From CAYSPT01 sp964432985 (lineage in GTDB: Bacteria > Muiribacteriota > CAYSPT01): 64,000 nucleotides of DNA. This document shows positions 54,492 to 62,663 of this stretch, piece by piece. The stretch covers positions 1 through 64,000 of the forward strand of contig CAYSPT010000008.1 of the NCBI GenBank assembly GCA_964432985.1, written 5' to 3'. A model generated the notes under the pieces. The model made no database searches, was not told the origin of the DNA, and worked only from the letters and a program-made list of their open reading frames with translations. The position numbers and the translations under genes were made by a program. Numbering within the stretch: the first letter of the stretch is position 1; each line of letters starts with the position of its first letter.

Positions 54492-55478
54492 TCAGTTCTT
54501 TTCCATCTCCAGCTCATAGCGCAGCATTTTACGGACACTGTCGTAATAACTGTCATCAACCACGACGTAATCCGTCAGTCTGTCGCCCAGGATGGTGAGT
54601 ATTTTCTGGCCTTCCATGGTGCGGTCGAGAAAACAGAAAGCCTCAACAATTTTTTCTACCAGTTCCGGCTCCAGATCGTCCCGGGCGGCAATGGGAGAGT
54701 TGTATATTTTCTCGGTCAGAGTAATCACCTTGATCTGTTTGCTCTTCTCCGGCTCCGAGCGGTACACCTCCATGTGGGCCCCATGAAAACAGGCGCCGGC
54801 ATCATACTGGTTAAGAAAGACATTAAGCACCACATTGTCGTGTCCCTTGACGAAACCTGCGGTAAAATCCCTGTCCGGCACCAGGCCGGCTTCCCGCAGA
54901 AGCACCATGGGATACAGGTAACCGGATGCGGAACCTCGATCGGTAAAGCAGATGGATCGGCCTTTAAGATCGCTCAGTGTTTTTATGCCGCTGTCTGCCC
55001 TGGTAATGAGCATACCCTGGTAATAAGGAGCATTGCTCATGGGCGCCAGGATGGCATTGTAACCTGCTGAATGTCCCTTGACATATCCCAGGCTGCCGGG
55101 CATGACCAGGTCGTACTCCCGTCTTTTCATTCCCCTCACAATGGAATCATAATCAGGCTCGAAGGTGAATTTTACCTGTGCCTGTATCTTCTGCTCCAGG
55201 TACCGGCACAATGGCACATAGCGTTGTTCCTTTTCAAGAACATTTTCGGAGGGGATATTCCCGATTATGAGGATCCGTGAAGGAGGTTTTGCAGCCGGGA
55301 CAGGGGGATTTCTGCCAGGATCATTCTTATCCGTGCTCATGGAGGTATCAGACGGCGTTTTCTTCTTACCTGCAGGAGTGCATCCGCAGGCCGCCAGCAC
55401 TACCAGGCCCAGGCAGAGCGCAATGGAAATACCGGCACGGACAATAAACGACTTTTTTTTGTCACAGATGTTAACCAT
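54492..55478 (-). CDS. PhnD-like phosphonate/phosphate-type solute-binding lipoprotein
   Basis: A 328-residue lipoprotein with lipobox VLAAC (Cys31). The linker is Pro/Lys/Ser-rich. The body has the PhnD/PstS-like two-lobe signature: YDLVMPGSLGYVKGHSAG, SDLKGRSICFTDRGSASGYLYP, and GAHMEVY. PhnD-type proteins usually feed ABC transporters, but no permease or ATPase gene is present. Instead a cyclase with a periplasmic sensor follows 10 bases later, so this protein probably delivers a ligand signal to it. Which anion is bound is not certain. Confidence 0.82.
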   Translation of the reverse strand: MVNICDKKKSFIVRAGISIALCLGLVVLAACGCTPAGKKKTPSDTSMSTDKNDPGRNPPVPAAKPPSRILIIGNIPSENVLEKEQRYVPLCRYLEQKIQAQVKFTFEPDYDSIVRGMKRREYDLVMPGSLGYVKGHSAGYNAILAPMSNAPYYQGMLITRADSGIKTLSDLKGRSICFTDRGSASGYLYPMVLLREAGLVPDRDFTAGFVKGHDNVVLNVFLNQYDAGACFHGAHMEVYRSEPEKSKQIKVITLTEKIYNSPIAARDDLEPELVEKIVEAFCFLDRTMEGQKILTILGDRLTDYVVVDDSYYDSVRKMLRYELEMEKN

Positions 55479-55627
55479 GTTATTTTCTAATGTAATAGTT
55501 TATACTGCTACAAGCAACAACAAACTTCTCAACTGAATCGACGGAAATGTTTTTAATCACGTTTGAGCAAGCGTATTGCCAGGCAGCAATGCACCGAAAG
55601 ACAGGCTGTTGAGCAGAAAGAGGCCAT

Positions 55628-55656
55628 TTGACAAAAGCGATCATTTTATTTACGAT
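55628..55656 (+). promoter_or_regulatory. Promoter of the STAS gene at 55722
   Basis: TTGACA (55628-55633), 17 bases, TACGAT (55651-55656), about 65 bases before the TTG start. Confidence 0.55.
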
Positions 55657-55721
55657 AGGTACTATGGCCGTCGCAGCGCCATACCGACATTTCGTAGACG
55701 GACCGACCAGGAGGAACACCA

Positions 55722-56051
55722 TTGAGAATTATTAAGCGTAATGACATCATAATAGTAAAGCTCCCCGAGAATCTCGATTTCCAGACAGCCGACGCGGTGC
55801 AGGACAAGCTGCTTGACCTGATAGATGAAGGTGTTCTTAAAATTCTCTGTGATTTCTCGAAAACCGACTACATCTCCAGCAGGGGTTTGAGAGCCATACT
55901 GGCTGGCGCAAAAAGGATGAAAAAGACGGGCGGAGAACTGATCTTCTGCGCCCTGGGGCAAAACGTCTACACCATCTTCAAGATTTCCGGATTCGACCAG
56001 ATATTCAGGATCTTCGACACACAGGAAGAAGGGCTGGCCGGTCTTAAATAA
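55722..56051 (+). CDS. STAS domain protein
   Basis: A 109-residue STAS domain. CDFSKTDYISSRGLRAIL matches the phospho-loop, with Ser53 as the likely acceptor. ISGFDQIFRIF is the usual C-terminal helix. The TTG start is 6 bases from AGGAGG. It lies divergent from the PhnD-like/cyclase operon and has no kinase beside it. Confidence 0.85.
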   Translation: MRIIKRNDIIIVKLPENLDFQTADAVQDKLLDLIDEGVLKILCDFSKTDYISSRGLRAILAGAKRMKKTGGELIFCALGQNVYTIFKISGFDQIFRIFDTQEEGLAGLK

Positions 56052-56123
56052 GCACTCACGGCAGCATATTTTTGCAGGGTAACTCATACGGCGTGCTTTG
56101 TGCTTCGAATGTATCCCGACAGT

Positions 56124-57071
56124 CTACTTTATTCCGATAATGACTGTTTCGGTGACTTTATTGTAGGTAAAAAACCAGCGCGATCTCAAAATGACAGATA
56201 GAGCTTCGGCAACGGTAGCGGAGTCAATGGTGATATTGACTTTTTCCTGGCCGATGACCGTGTCGAGCCCCTTTACCCGGACACCAGCCTTTTCAACCAA
56301 TTTACTGATGAACCTGGCCCGGTCATCCCCACGTCTGATCTTGAACGATATCATGGTATCGAGTGGATTTCCTCCCGTTTCGGAGCGGGCCAGGACCTGT
56401 ATTCTCTCACTTATAGCAGATTCAGACGCCGCCGGGACGGGGGAATTTTTCGTGACGGCGGAAACCGGAACCGGCGGTTCCACGACAAGGGAAAACCGGT
56501 TGAATGACGCCACATTTTCCAGGGAAAATTGGGCCACACCCAGGTTGACCTTCAGCTCCGGTTTAAGGGTGAGGGGAAAATGGCGGTCGCTGCGGTCCAC
56601 CTCCACATCCACGGAGTGCCTGCCGTCCAGGGGAACATAGTTGATATTTACCACCCTGATATTCAGGGAACCGGGGATGGAAATCACATCGTCTTGAGTG
56701 AGGTCGAAAAAGGTCCCGAATCCGGTGTGCACTTCCTGATCTGCGGAGGTCACCTCCAGCCTGATCTCACTTCGGGAAGCACTGAGCACCCTGGCTTTCC
56801 AGAACCGGACCTGGAACTCCTGCCCCGCTTTCATCTGCCCGAATAATGCCAAACGCTTTTGTTTCATCCTATCGAGCACCGCCAACGCCGGGGCGGGTTG
56901 GTCCGAGGCAACTTCGTCTTCGGCCAGCACAAAAACGATATCCTCATGGTCCACGGACACCATACCCGGACGTTGAAGCCACAGTATCTCGGAACGGCCC
57001 GGGACCGCTGCAAAGAGTAAAGCGGCAACTGCCAGTGCTGCCACTAACAGAGTGAGAATTCTGTGTTTCAT
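56124..57071 (-). CDS. Exported protein with a C-terminal STN (secretin N0) domain
   Basis: A 315-residue exported protein (signal sequence to about residue 26, hydrophobic 8-24). The central region is beta-rich with FQVRFWKARVL and LEVTSADQEV. The last 70 residues match STN: FISKLVEKAGVRVKGL, VNITIDSATVAEALSVIL and FTYNKVTETVIIGIK. It carries no secretin barrel. It resembles a periplasmic adaptor of a pilus or secretion system. It lies 90 bases downstream of the radical SAM gene on the same strand. Confidence 0.65.
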   Translation of the reverse strand: MKHRILTLLVAALAVAALLFAAVPGRSEILWLQRPGMVSVDHEDIVFVLAEDEVASDQPAPALAVLDRMKQKRLALFGQMKAGQEFQVRFWKARVLSASRSEIRLEVTSADQEVHTGFGTFFDLTQDDVISIPGSLNIRVVNINYVPLDGRHSVDVEVDRSDRHFPLTLKPELKVNLGVAQFSLENVASFNRFSLVVEPPVPVSAVTKNSPVPAASESAISERIQVLARSETGGNPLDTMISFKIRRGDDRARFISKLVEKAGVRVKGLDTVIGQEKVNITIDSATVAEALSVILRSRWFFTYNKVTETVIIGIK

Positions 57072-57161
57072 CGCTACCACCCCTTGAATCAACTATACCA
57101 TACCATTTTGAGAGCGCTTGTTTATTCTTACGGAAGCAAACGCCTGGCGATTTTAACCCGG

Positions 57162-58145
57162 TTAAACGTTTTCGTAAAACTGGTTCGGTTGGAGCTCCGG
57201 TGAGTCAATCTTCTTCACCATCACCAGGTACTTTCTGATAGAAAGACACAGGTGGCATTTTGATAAGTAACCATCGGCGGGGGCAAATCCGTACTCACTG
57301 ACGGCTATTTCATACAATCCGGCAACTCCCCGGTTGAACAGGGTAGTGATAATAGGGTAATCGGTTACCGTAAGAGGCCGTCTCAGGTCCGGCGAACGTA
57401 TGGCTAATCCGCTGCATAAACCGGGTACGTAGTTGCCGAACAGGTCCAGGTGAAAATGAGAGGTGTCGGCCAATTCCCGGCACCCGCAGCAGGAACCGGC
57501 GATGATGGAGGCCGGCCGGGGAGAAAACAAATCACGGAACGTCTCGATGGCCCGGCCGCCGAAATGCATCCAGTAACGGTCGGGGATGCCGGCCACGTAG
57601 CCGGCCCCGAACCGCCCGGTGTACTCCTTGAGCGAATGAATGGTGTCCACATCGAACGAGGATATGTCGGAGACGAATCCCTGCACCCAGGGGAAAACAG
57701 TCAACCCCGAACGACGGCAGGCCTCCATTACTCCCAGGACCTTCCTGAACGGAATGTGTTCGTTGTGAAAGGGGCTGATCGACACCAGCAGGGTGCTCAC
57801 TCCCAGATGACGTATCTCGCTCAGAAGTTCCACGGCACCTGGCTCGTCTATGAACCAGGACGAGTTGGTTTCAATATACTCGATGGACACACCCTGGTCG
57901 AAAGCTTCCCGCACAACTTCCTTCAAGCCGTCGGGATTCAAAAACGGTTCTCCGCCGCCAATGTGGACCGAGCGGCACTTCAGCGATTTAACGGCCCGGA
58001 AGTTATCCCCCGCCTGATCTCTGGTGATGTACCGTTTCTCCCAATCAGGTGAGCAGCCATACAGGCAGTGCCGGCACCTCGAGGAGCAGTAATAGTTGGT
58101 TATCAGCCCACCGGAAGCGAGACGGGTAATGGCCAACCGGTTCAT
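57162..58145 (-). CDS. Radical SAM protein
   Basis: A 327-residue enzyme with C20-x3-C24-x2-C27 (CSSRCRHC) binding the 4Fe-4S cluster and an extra Cys31. The SAM site is SVHIGGGEPFLNPDGL. More Cys pairs occur in CCGC (about 230) and CHLC near the C-terminus, so a second cluster (SPASM-like) is possible. Substrate is unknown. It overlaps the TPR gene by 4 bases (ATGA). The secreted Cys-rich peptide lies 3.5 kb away on the other strand, a conceivable substrate but not an established one. Confidence 0.85.
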   Translation of the reverse strand: MNRLAITRLASGGLITNYYCSSRCRHCLYGCSPDWEKRYITRDQAGDNFRAVKSLKCRSVHIGGGEPFLNPDGLKEVVREAFDQGVSIEYIETNSSWFIDEPGAVELLSEIRHLGVSTLLVSISPFHNEHIPFRKVLGVMEACRRSGLTVFPWVQGFVSDISSFDVDTIHSLKEYTGRFGAGYVAGIPDRYWMHFGGRAIETFRDLFSPRPASIIAGSCCGCRELADTSHFHLDLFGNYVPGLCSGLAIRSPDLRRPLTVTDYPIITTLFNRGVAGLYEIAVSEYGFAPADGYLSKCHLCLSIRKYLVMVKKIDSPELQPNQFYENV

Positions 58146-59755
58146 TTCAACTGCTCCTGCCGGCGTTTGAGTTCGTCATGCTGCTCCTCAAGTTCCCGGC
58201 GGCGAGCTTCTGTTTCCCGGCGCTCAACCGCCAGTTCACGCTGCTCCCACTCTTTTTCCAGCCGCTCGATCCACACAGCCACCTTATGGCTGGAAGCGCT
58301 GGCCGGGTCCAGCAGGCGGTAGTGGCGGAAGCTCTTTATGGCCAGAGGAAGATCGTCTTTCTTAATCCAGTAAAGAAGCCCCAGGTTGAAGAAGGAAGGT
58401 GCGTACCGGGAGTCACCGGTGATCGCAGCCCTGTACTTGATGATGGCCTCGTCGATTAGTTCCTTTTTTTGCAGAAGAACCCCGTAGTTGTGCAGAGCCG
58501 GAATGTGCTCCTGAAAATAACTCAAAGCCATATCGTACCACTTCATTTTTTCAGCCGGGGAGTGTGACCACAGTGCCAGATGAAAACATTCATCTGCCAG
58601 TTCTTTCCGGATTTCTTCGTTGTCCGGATTCTCCCTCATCGCCAGCCGAAGCGCCTCGATGCGGTTAAGGTGGTCGTCTCGCCCGTAGGACTCCCCGGCC
58701 ATAACGTAGTAGGCCCTGATTACCGGGATGATCTCGATGACCTCCTGCAGCAGGTCGAGGCGGGCCGTGTCGTCCTCGATTCCCGGAACCCTTTCCAGGT
58801 TGACCGCGGCCATTCCCCTGACGGCCGGTTCGTAGCCCGGGACCGCGTCCAGAGCCCGTCGGTACCACGCTTCTTTTTCCAGTAGAGACGAAACGGCATC
58901 AATCCCCCTGGCAAAATCTGCCCCCCCGACAAATTCAGCCTCCTCGACACAGGCGGCAGCCAACTGCGTGCGCGCAGGGGCGCAGGTGTGGTCGAATGTA
59001 AGCGCTTCTTCCAGGATGGCGATACGACGCCGGGCAAGCCCGGCCACTCCGGCCAGGTCCACGTAAGCCAGGGCCACTTTCTGCCTGATGGAATCATCTG
59101 CCGGCCGCAGTTTCAGAGCAGTGGTGAGCAAACTTATTTTTTCCGGGACCGATACCGGGTGCTCGGCAGCGGCGCAGTGTGTTTCCACCGCCAGTTGCCT
59201 GAGTGTTTCGGTGCGGCGCCGCTGGTACCACAAGTAGGTATAGTCCAAAAGAGGCCGATACTTCCCGGTCAGGTCGGCCAGAGCCTTCATCCTTTTCAGT
59301 ATCCGGTACACTCTCCGGCCTGGGGCAATCTCCAGAGCGTTTTGTAAAAGCTCCTGCTTTGTTTCCAGGTCCGAGGCAGCATCAGCCGAGCCAATATAGG
59401 CTTCGGACAGCTCTTCCTCGGAGGGTAAACCGGTCACCCCCGTCTCCAGGTCCCGGGCCTTGAGAAAAAATGCCAGGCGGGTGTGAGAATCTGTGCTCTT
59501 CCGGGCTATAGCCACGTAGGTCCTCCCCAGAAGAACCCGGCTGTCCAGGTGCTCGGGTTCCACTCTCATGGCCTGTTCCAGCGATTCCCGGGCCTGATCA
59601 TAGCGCCCGGTCTCGAAGTAGAATTTTCCCCGCTGGTGGTGGACGAACACCTCGAAATTAAGAGCACACAGAAGTGGAGGGACCGCTAGAATTAACACCA
59701 GGACCAGGGGATATACGGTCGCGAACGGCCGGACTGCCACAGCGTTCTCCGTCAT
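58142..59755 (-). CDS. Membrane TPR protein paired with the radical SAM enzyme
   Basis: A 537-residue protein with one N-terminal helix (about 15-33), then about ten TPR-like helical repeats (GKFYFETGRYDQARESLEQAMRVEPE, YAPSFFNLGLLYWIKKDDLPLAIKSFRHY). A charged Glu/Arg coiled coil (about 490-537) ends it. It starts with a good AAGGAG site and overlaps the radical SAM gene by 4 bases. It may anchor that enzyme or its substrate at the membrane. Confidence 0.75.
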   Translation of the reverse strand: MTENAVAVRPFATVYPLVLVLILAVPPLLCALNFEVFVHHQRGKFYFETGRYDQARESLEQAMRVEPEHLDSRVLLGRTYVAIARKSTDSHTRLAFFLKARDLETGVTGLPSEEELSEAYIGSADAASDLETKQELLQNALEIAPGRRVYRILKRMKALADLTGKYRPLLDYTYLWYQRRRTETLRQLAVETHCAAAEHPVSVPEKISLLTTALKLRPADDSIRQKVALAYVDLAGVAGLARRRIAILEEALTFDHTCAPARTQLAAACVEEAEFVGGADFARGIDAVSSLLEKEAWYRRALDAVPGYEPAVRGMAAVNLERVPGIEDDTARLDLLQEVIEIIPVIRAYYVMAGESYGRDDHLNRIEALRLAMRENPDNEEIRKELADECFHLALWSHSPAEKMKWYDMALSYFQEHIPALHNYGVLLQKKELIDEAIIKYRAAITGDSRYAPSFFNLGLLYWIKKDDLPLAIKSFRHYRLLDPASASSHKVAVWIERLEKEWEQRELAVERRETEARRRELEEQHDELKRRQEQLK

Positions 59756-59797
59756 AAGTCAGCTCCTTAGAAACATCATAACTATTTTACACCTTCT

Positions 59798-59871
59798 TAT
59801 CGAGGACGCCAACGCTCTCATCGAGAGCGCCAACGCCAACATACTCATCAATGACACCAACGTCAACTGTG
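59798..59871 (+). repeat. Short degenerate repeats in the intergenic stretch 59756-60186
   Basis: TTATCGAGGACGCCAACGC, then two 27-base units at 59818-59844 and 59845-59871 that share TCATC...CCAAC...CAAC, read (in one frame) as Ile/Ala/Asn-rich repeats. No start codon with a ribosome site precedes them. The rest of 59756-60186 holds a promoter at 60020 and no gene. Confidence 0.4.
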
Positions 59872-60019
59872 AAATGATAATTAGCATAGAGATGAATTCA
59901 GGGACATTGATTCTGTCTTTTCAAAACCGGTAGATGTAGTGAGGAAAATTTAAAAAAAGTAGAATGCCAAGCACGGATTTGTAACTTATTTCTTTCATAG
60001 CCTCTATACTTGTACTGAA

Positions 60020-60048
60020 TTGACAGTTGGAGTGTGTCCAACTATAAT
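60020..60048 (+). promoter_or_regulatory. Perfect sigma-70 promoter with a palindromic operator in its spacer
   Basis: TTGACA (60020-60025), exactly 17 bases, TATAAT (60043-60048). AGTTGGA-GTGTG-TCCAACT (60025-60043) is a perfect inverted repeat filling the spacer. A repressor bound there would block RNA polymerase. The first gene starts at 60187, after a leader of about 130 bases. Confidence 0.75.
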
Positions 60049-60186
60049 GGTTTCGATGCCGTTGTTTTATGGCATTGGTTTTGGCTTGGGAGAAGTGTGC
60101 CCGCATTAAGAATGAATGTTATATTTCTCCTTTGCTGGAAGTGTACATGCAAAAGTCGTGATTATCAAAGGTAAGGGAGTGTCATC

Positions 60187-61455
60187 GTGAAGAAGCGAAT
60201 CCTAAGTATTGCAGCAGTACTGGTTGTACTATCACTCTGTGTGGCGGCAGCTTGCTACGCCCTGGCCCCTTTCAACACCCTTCAGCGTCACCCCGAGCTG
60301 GTTTCCAGCAGCAAGGACGGAAGCGAGTACGTTCTGGACAATGTCAGGTGGGGACTGGTTGGCGAAGGGACCAGCCTTGACACCCTGGAGCCCGTATTCA
60401 AAAGAACCACCATCAAGCCCGAGATGATCAAGGACATCTACTATCAGTCCGAAAACTTCCCTCCCGAATGGCTGGCGGCGCACGGACAATTGGGTTTCAT
60501 TATGAAGACCAAGGACGGTGTCCTGGGAGAAGACGGCAGCCGGGACATCGGTTTCAGCGTCTCCATAGAAGCACGCACCCGCACCGACCAGAAGTATGAC
60601 CTGTTCAAAGGGATGAAACGGGGCGAGGACGGTTTCAAGCTCGTCTACCAGATAACGACATACACCGACGTCATGCAAATCAGGGTCTCCCAGCGTAAGC
60701 ACACTATGGAGCAGTACCGCCTTCTCCTGAGCCACGAGCAGAAAGTACAGATGGTCAAAAACGCACTGGACCTGGCTTGCGAGGACCATCGTGAACAGTT
60801 CTATCACACCCTGAAACAGAGCTGTGTGACCGGTGCTCTGGAAATAATCAACACTGTCTTACCGGAAAACAACAAGATCAAATTCTGGATCATCCCCAAT
60901 GTGCTGGTCAATTTGAAGGTGTCATTCCCCAAGTGGAGCTACAAGTACCTGATCGAGCACGGCATTGCCGAAGACTCCGGCAAAATAGTTTATAGCGACC
61001 GCTACGTCGAGTATCCCTGTGAAGATGGAAACGACTACAAGCTGGACATGGCCACCCTGCCCGGCTACTACATCCCGGCAGATGTGCTTCACTTCGGCGA
61101 AAACCTGGACATGTTCTTCGATTACGCCGAAGCGGTGGACTGCCTGACCAAGCTGCAGGACCTGGTTTCACCCACCAGCCCGGATTTCTGGACGGTGCAG
61201 AAACACCTGGTGGAGGTGTCGGACGGTATTGCGGAGGTGGAAGAAGCGGTGCTCACGTGTTTCAACGAAAAGTACGAGCGGTGCCTGGAGTATTACCTCA
61301 CCATCGACTTTAAAAAGGTCAAGAGCAAAAACGCTATCCGGCACCTGAACCAGAAGTTCCTGGAGATAATCAACTTCAAGGTCATGAACGGGAATGTCGA
61401 GAACGAATTGCTCATCGAAGAAGCCAGGAAAGTTCTCAGCGGAATTGAGGACTGA
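60187..61455 (+). CDS. Exported protein, weakly DUF4105/Lnb-like
   Basis: The 422-residue protein has a signal peptide (KKRILSIAAVLVVLSLCVAAACYA). I do not recognise a firm family. The middle part, IRVSQRKHTMEQYRLLLSHEQKVQMVKNAL then FYHTLKQSCVTGALEIIN, follows the DUF4105 pattern (Tyr...Leu...Cys before a Leu-rich helix), though the usual Asn-Cys reads Ser-Cys. The C-terminal 100 residues are helical. The GTG start follows AAGGGAG. It has the strongest promoter of the window and stands upstream of the Cys-rich peptide and thioredoxin genes. Confidence 0.55.
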   Translation: MKKRILSIAAVLVVLSLCVAAACYALAPFNTLQRHPELVSSSKDGSEYVLDNVRWGLVGEGTSLDTLEPVFKRTTIKPEMIKDIYYQSENFPPEWLAAHGQLGFIMKTKDGVLGEDGSRDIGFSVSIEARTRTDQKYDLFKGMKRGEDGFKLVYQITTYTDVMQIRVSQRKHTMEQYRLLLSHEQKVQMVKNALDLACEDHREQFYHTLKQSCVTGALEIINTVLPENNKIKFWIIPNVLVNLKVSFPKWSYKYLIEHGIAEDSGKIVYSDRYVEYPCEDGNDYKLDMATLPGYYIPADVLHFGENLDMFFDYAEAVDCLTKLQDLVSPTSPDFWTVQKHLVEVSDGIAEVEEAVLTCFNEKYERCLEYYLTIDFKKVKSKNAIRHLNQKFLEIINFKVMNGNVENELLIEEARKVLSGIED

Positions 61456-61587
61456 TCGGCTGTTCTTCCGCAGTTCCGCCCTTAAAATAGCAGGCCATCA
61501 GCGCTGTTGGAGTTCGTTTCTACTATATCCGGCTTTAGTGATCGGTACACTGCAAAACTTTTTTTTCGGTCTATCCTGAATAAAAAC

Positions 61588-61615
61588 TTGACAAAAAATT
61601 TATACTGCCTATAAT
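61588..61615 (+). promoter_or_regulatory. Consensus promoter of the Cys-rich peptide gene
   Basis: TTGACA (61588-61593), 16 bases, TATAAT (61610-61615). The leader holds a perfect ACAGGAGG ribosome site before the ATG at 61668, so strong expression is likely. Confidence 0.72.
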
Positions 61616-61667
61616 TATATACTACGCAAATCCAGAAAAAATTTTTAGGCCACAGGAGGTTTATTCG

Positions 61668-61976
61668 ATGTCAAAATTTATAAAAGCACTTCTCGTTTTC
61701 ATGGCTGTATTCTACTTCACTGCTTGTCTGCTTCCGTATGCCGAAGCGTTGACCGTTGCCAAATCAGGTTGCGGTGACGGCGGCGGCTGCCCGCTTCCTC
61801 CTCCCGATGATGATGACGGCGACTGTGACGGCGGCGAATGCCCCCTTCCTCCGGTTGATGACGACGAAGGTGACCGCTGCGGTAACGGTGGCGGCTGCCC
61901 CATGCCTCCCCCCGATGATGACGGCGGCGATTGCGATGGAGACGGCTGCGGCGGCTGCGGCGGCTGCGACGACTGA
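61668..61976 (+). CDS. Secreted Asp/Cys-rich repeat peptide
   Basis: A 102-residue precursor. Signal peptide residues 1-27 end in AEA. The mature part has ten Cys at 35, 41, 53, 58, 71, 77, 89, 94, 97 and 100. Cys35/41/53/58 recur exactly 36 residues later as 71/77/89/94, so the body is a 36-residue tandem repeat, with CPxPP-DDD three times. It is very acidic with about two basic residues. Roles could be metal binding, a surface or matrix peptide, or a modified-peptide precursor. Strong promoter and ribosome site, and a thioredoxin gene 23 bases downstream, support a real, disulfide- or thiol-linked product. I know no family. Confidence 0.75.
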   Translation: MSKFIKALLVFMAVFYFTACLLPYAEALTVAKSGCGDGGGCPLPPPDDDDGDCDGGECPLPPVDDDEGDRCGNGGGCPMPPPDDDGGDCDGDGCGGCGGCDD

Positions 61977-61999
61977 AGTTGCCTGATCGACTGATTAAA

Positions 62000-62650
62000 A
62001 TGACAAAACGTATCGTTTTGGCTTTCATCGTTCTTCTCTTGGCCGGATCCCTTGCACGCGGCGCCAACAGCGTCCTTCCGGTAGAGAAAGATCCCGCCCT
62101 GGACGAATCCGTCCTGGGCGAACTGCCTGCGGACAAGCGTCCGCAGGTGGGACAGCCCCTGGAAGACTTTGTCCTGGCCGACCTCGGAGGAACGGAGCAG
62201 TCCCTGGGCAAATATATCGGTGAAAAGGGAGTTCTCCTGGTGTACTGGGCGGTGTGGTGCTCTTCCTGCCAGGAGGAGTTGCCCGTCCTGAACGGTTACT
62301 ACGATTCCGATGGTCCGTTTCAGATCCTGGCGGCTAACTTCCGGGAGCCTGTTGCCACTATCGAGGCTTTCAAGCAGGAGCATGGTCTGGCGTTTCCGCT
62401 CGTACCCGATCCGAAAGGCGAACTCAGACGCAAGTACCGCCTCACATCAATTCCCGCCCTGTTTTTTGTCGACCGAAACGGAATCCTGCGTCATTTTGCT
62501 ACCGGAGAAATCAGCTTGGAAACCCTGGAGCACTGGCTGCAGGTGATCTCTGATACTGAACCGGAGACGGTTAACAAAGAAGTCATTCTCAACCAGATCA
62601 TCAACCAGGGGAAAACAAAACTCAAGCGTTTGATCAACGACGGGAAGTAA
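62000..62650 (+). CDS. TlpA/ResA-like exported thioredoxin
   Basis: A 216-residue exported thioredoxin-fold protein (signal sequence to about 21). WCSSC (Cys87-Cys90) is in VYWAVWCSSCQEELP, and SIPALFFVDRNG supplies the cis-Pro segment. TlpA/ResA proteins reduce or arrange periplasmic thiols. It starts 23 bases after the Cys-rich peptide and has no ribosome site of its own, so it is probably cotranscribed and may process that peptide's ten cysteines. Confidence 0.82.
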   Translation: MTKRIVLAFIVLLLAGSLARGANSVLPVEKDPALDESVLGELPADKRPQVGQPLEDFVLADLGGTEQSLGKYIGEKGVLLVYWAVWCSSCQEELPVLNGYYDSDGPFQILAANFREPVATIEAFKQEHGLAFPLVPDPKGELRRKYRLTSIPALFFVDRNGILRHFATGEISLETLEHWLQVISDTEPETVNKEVILNQIINQGKTKLKRLINDGK

Positions 62651-62663
62651 ACGGCAGCACCGA

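Noticed and set aside
59798..59871. CRISPR-like or repeat-peptide array
   Set aside because: Only two to three degenerate units, no spacers, no cas genes and no start codon.
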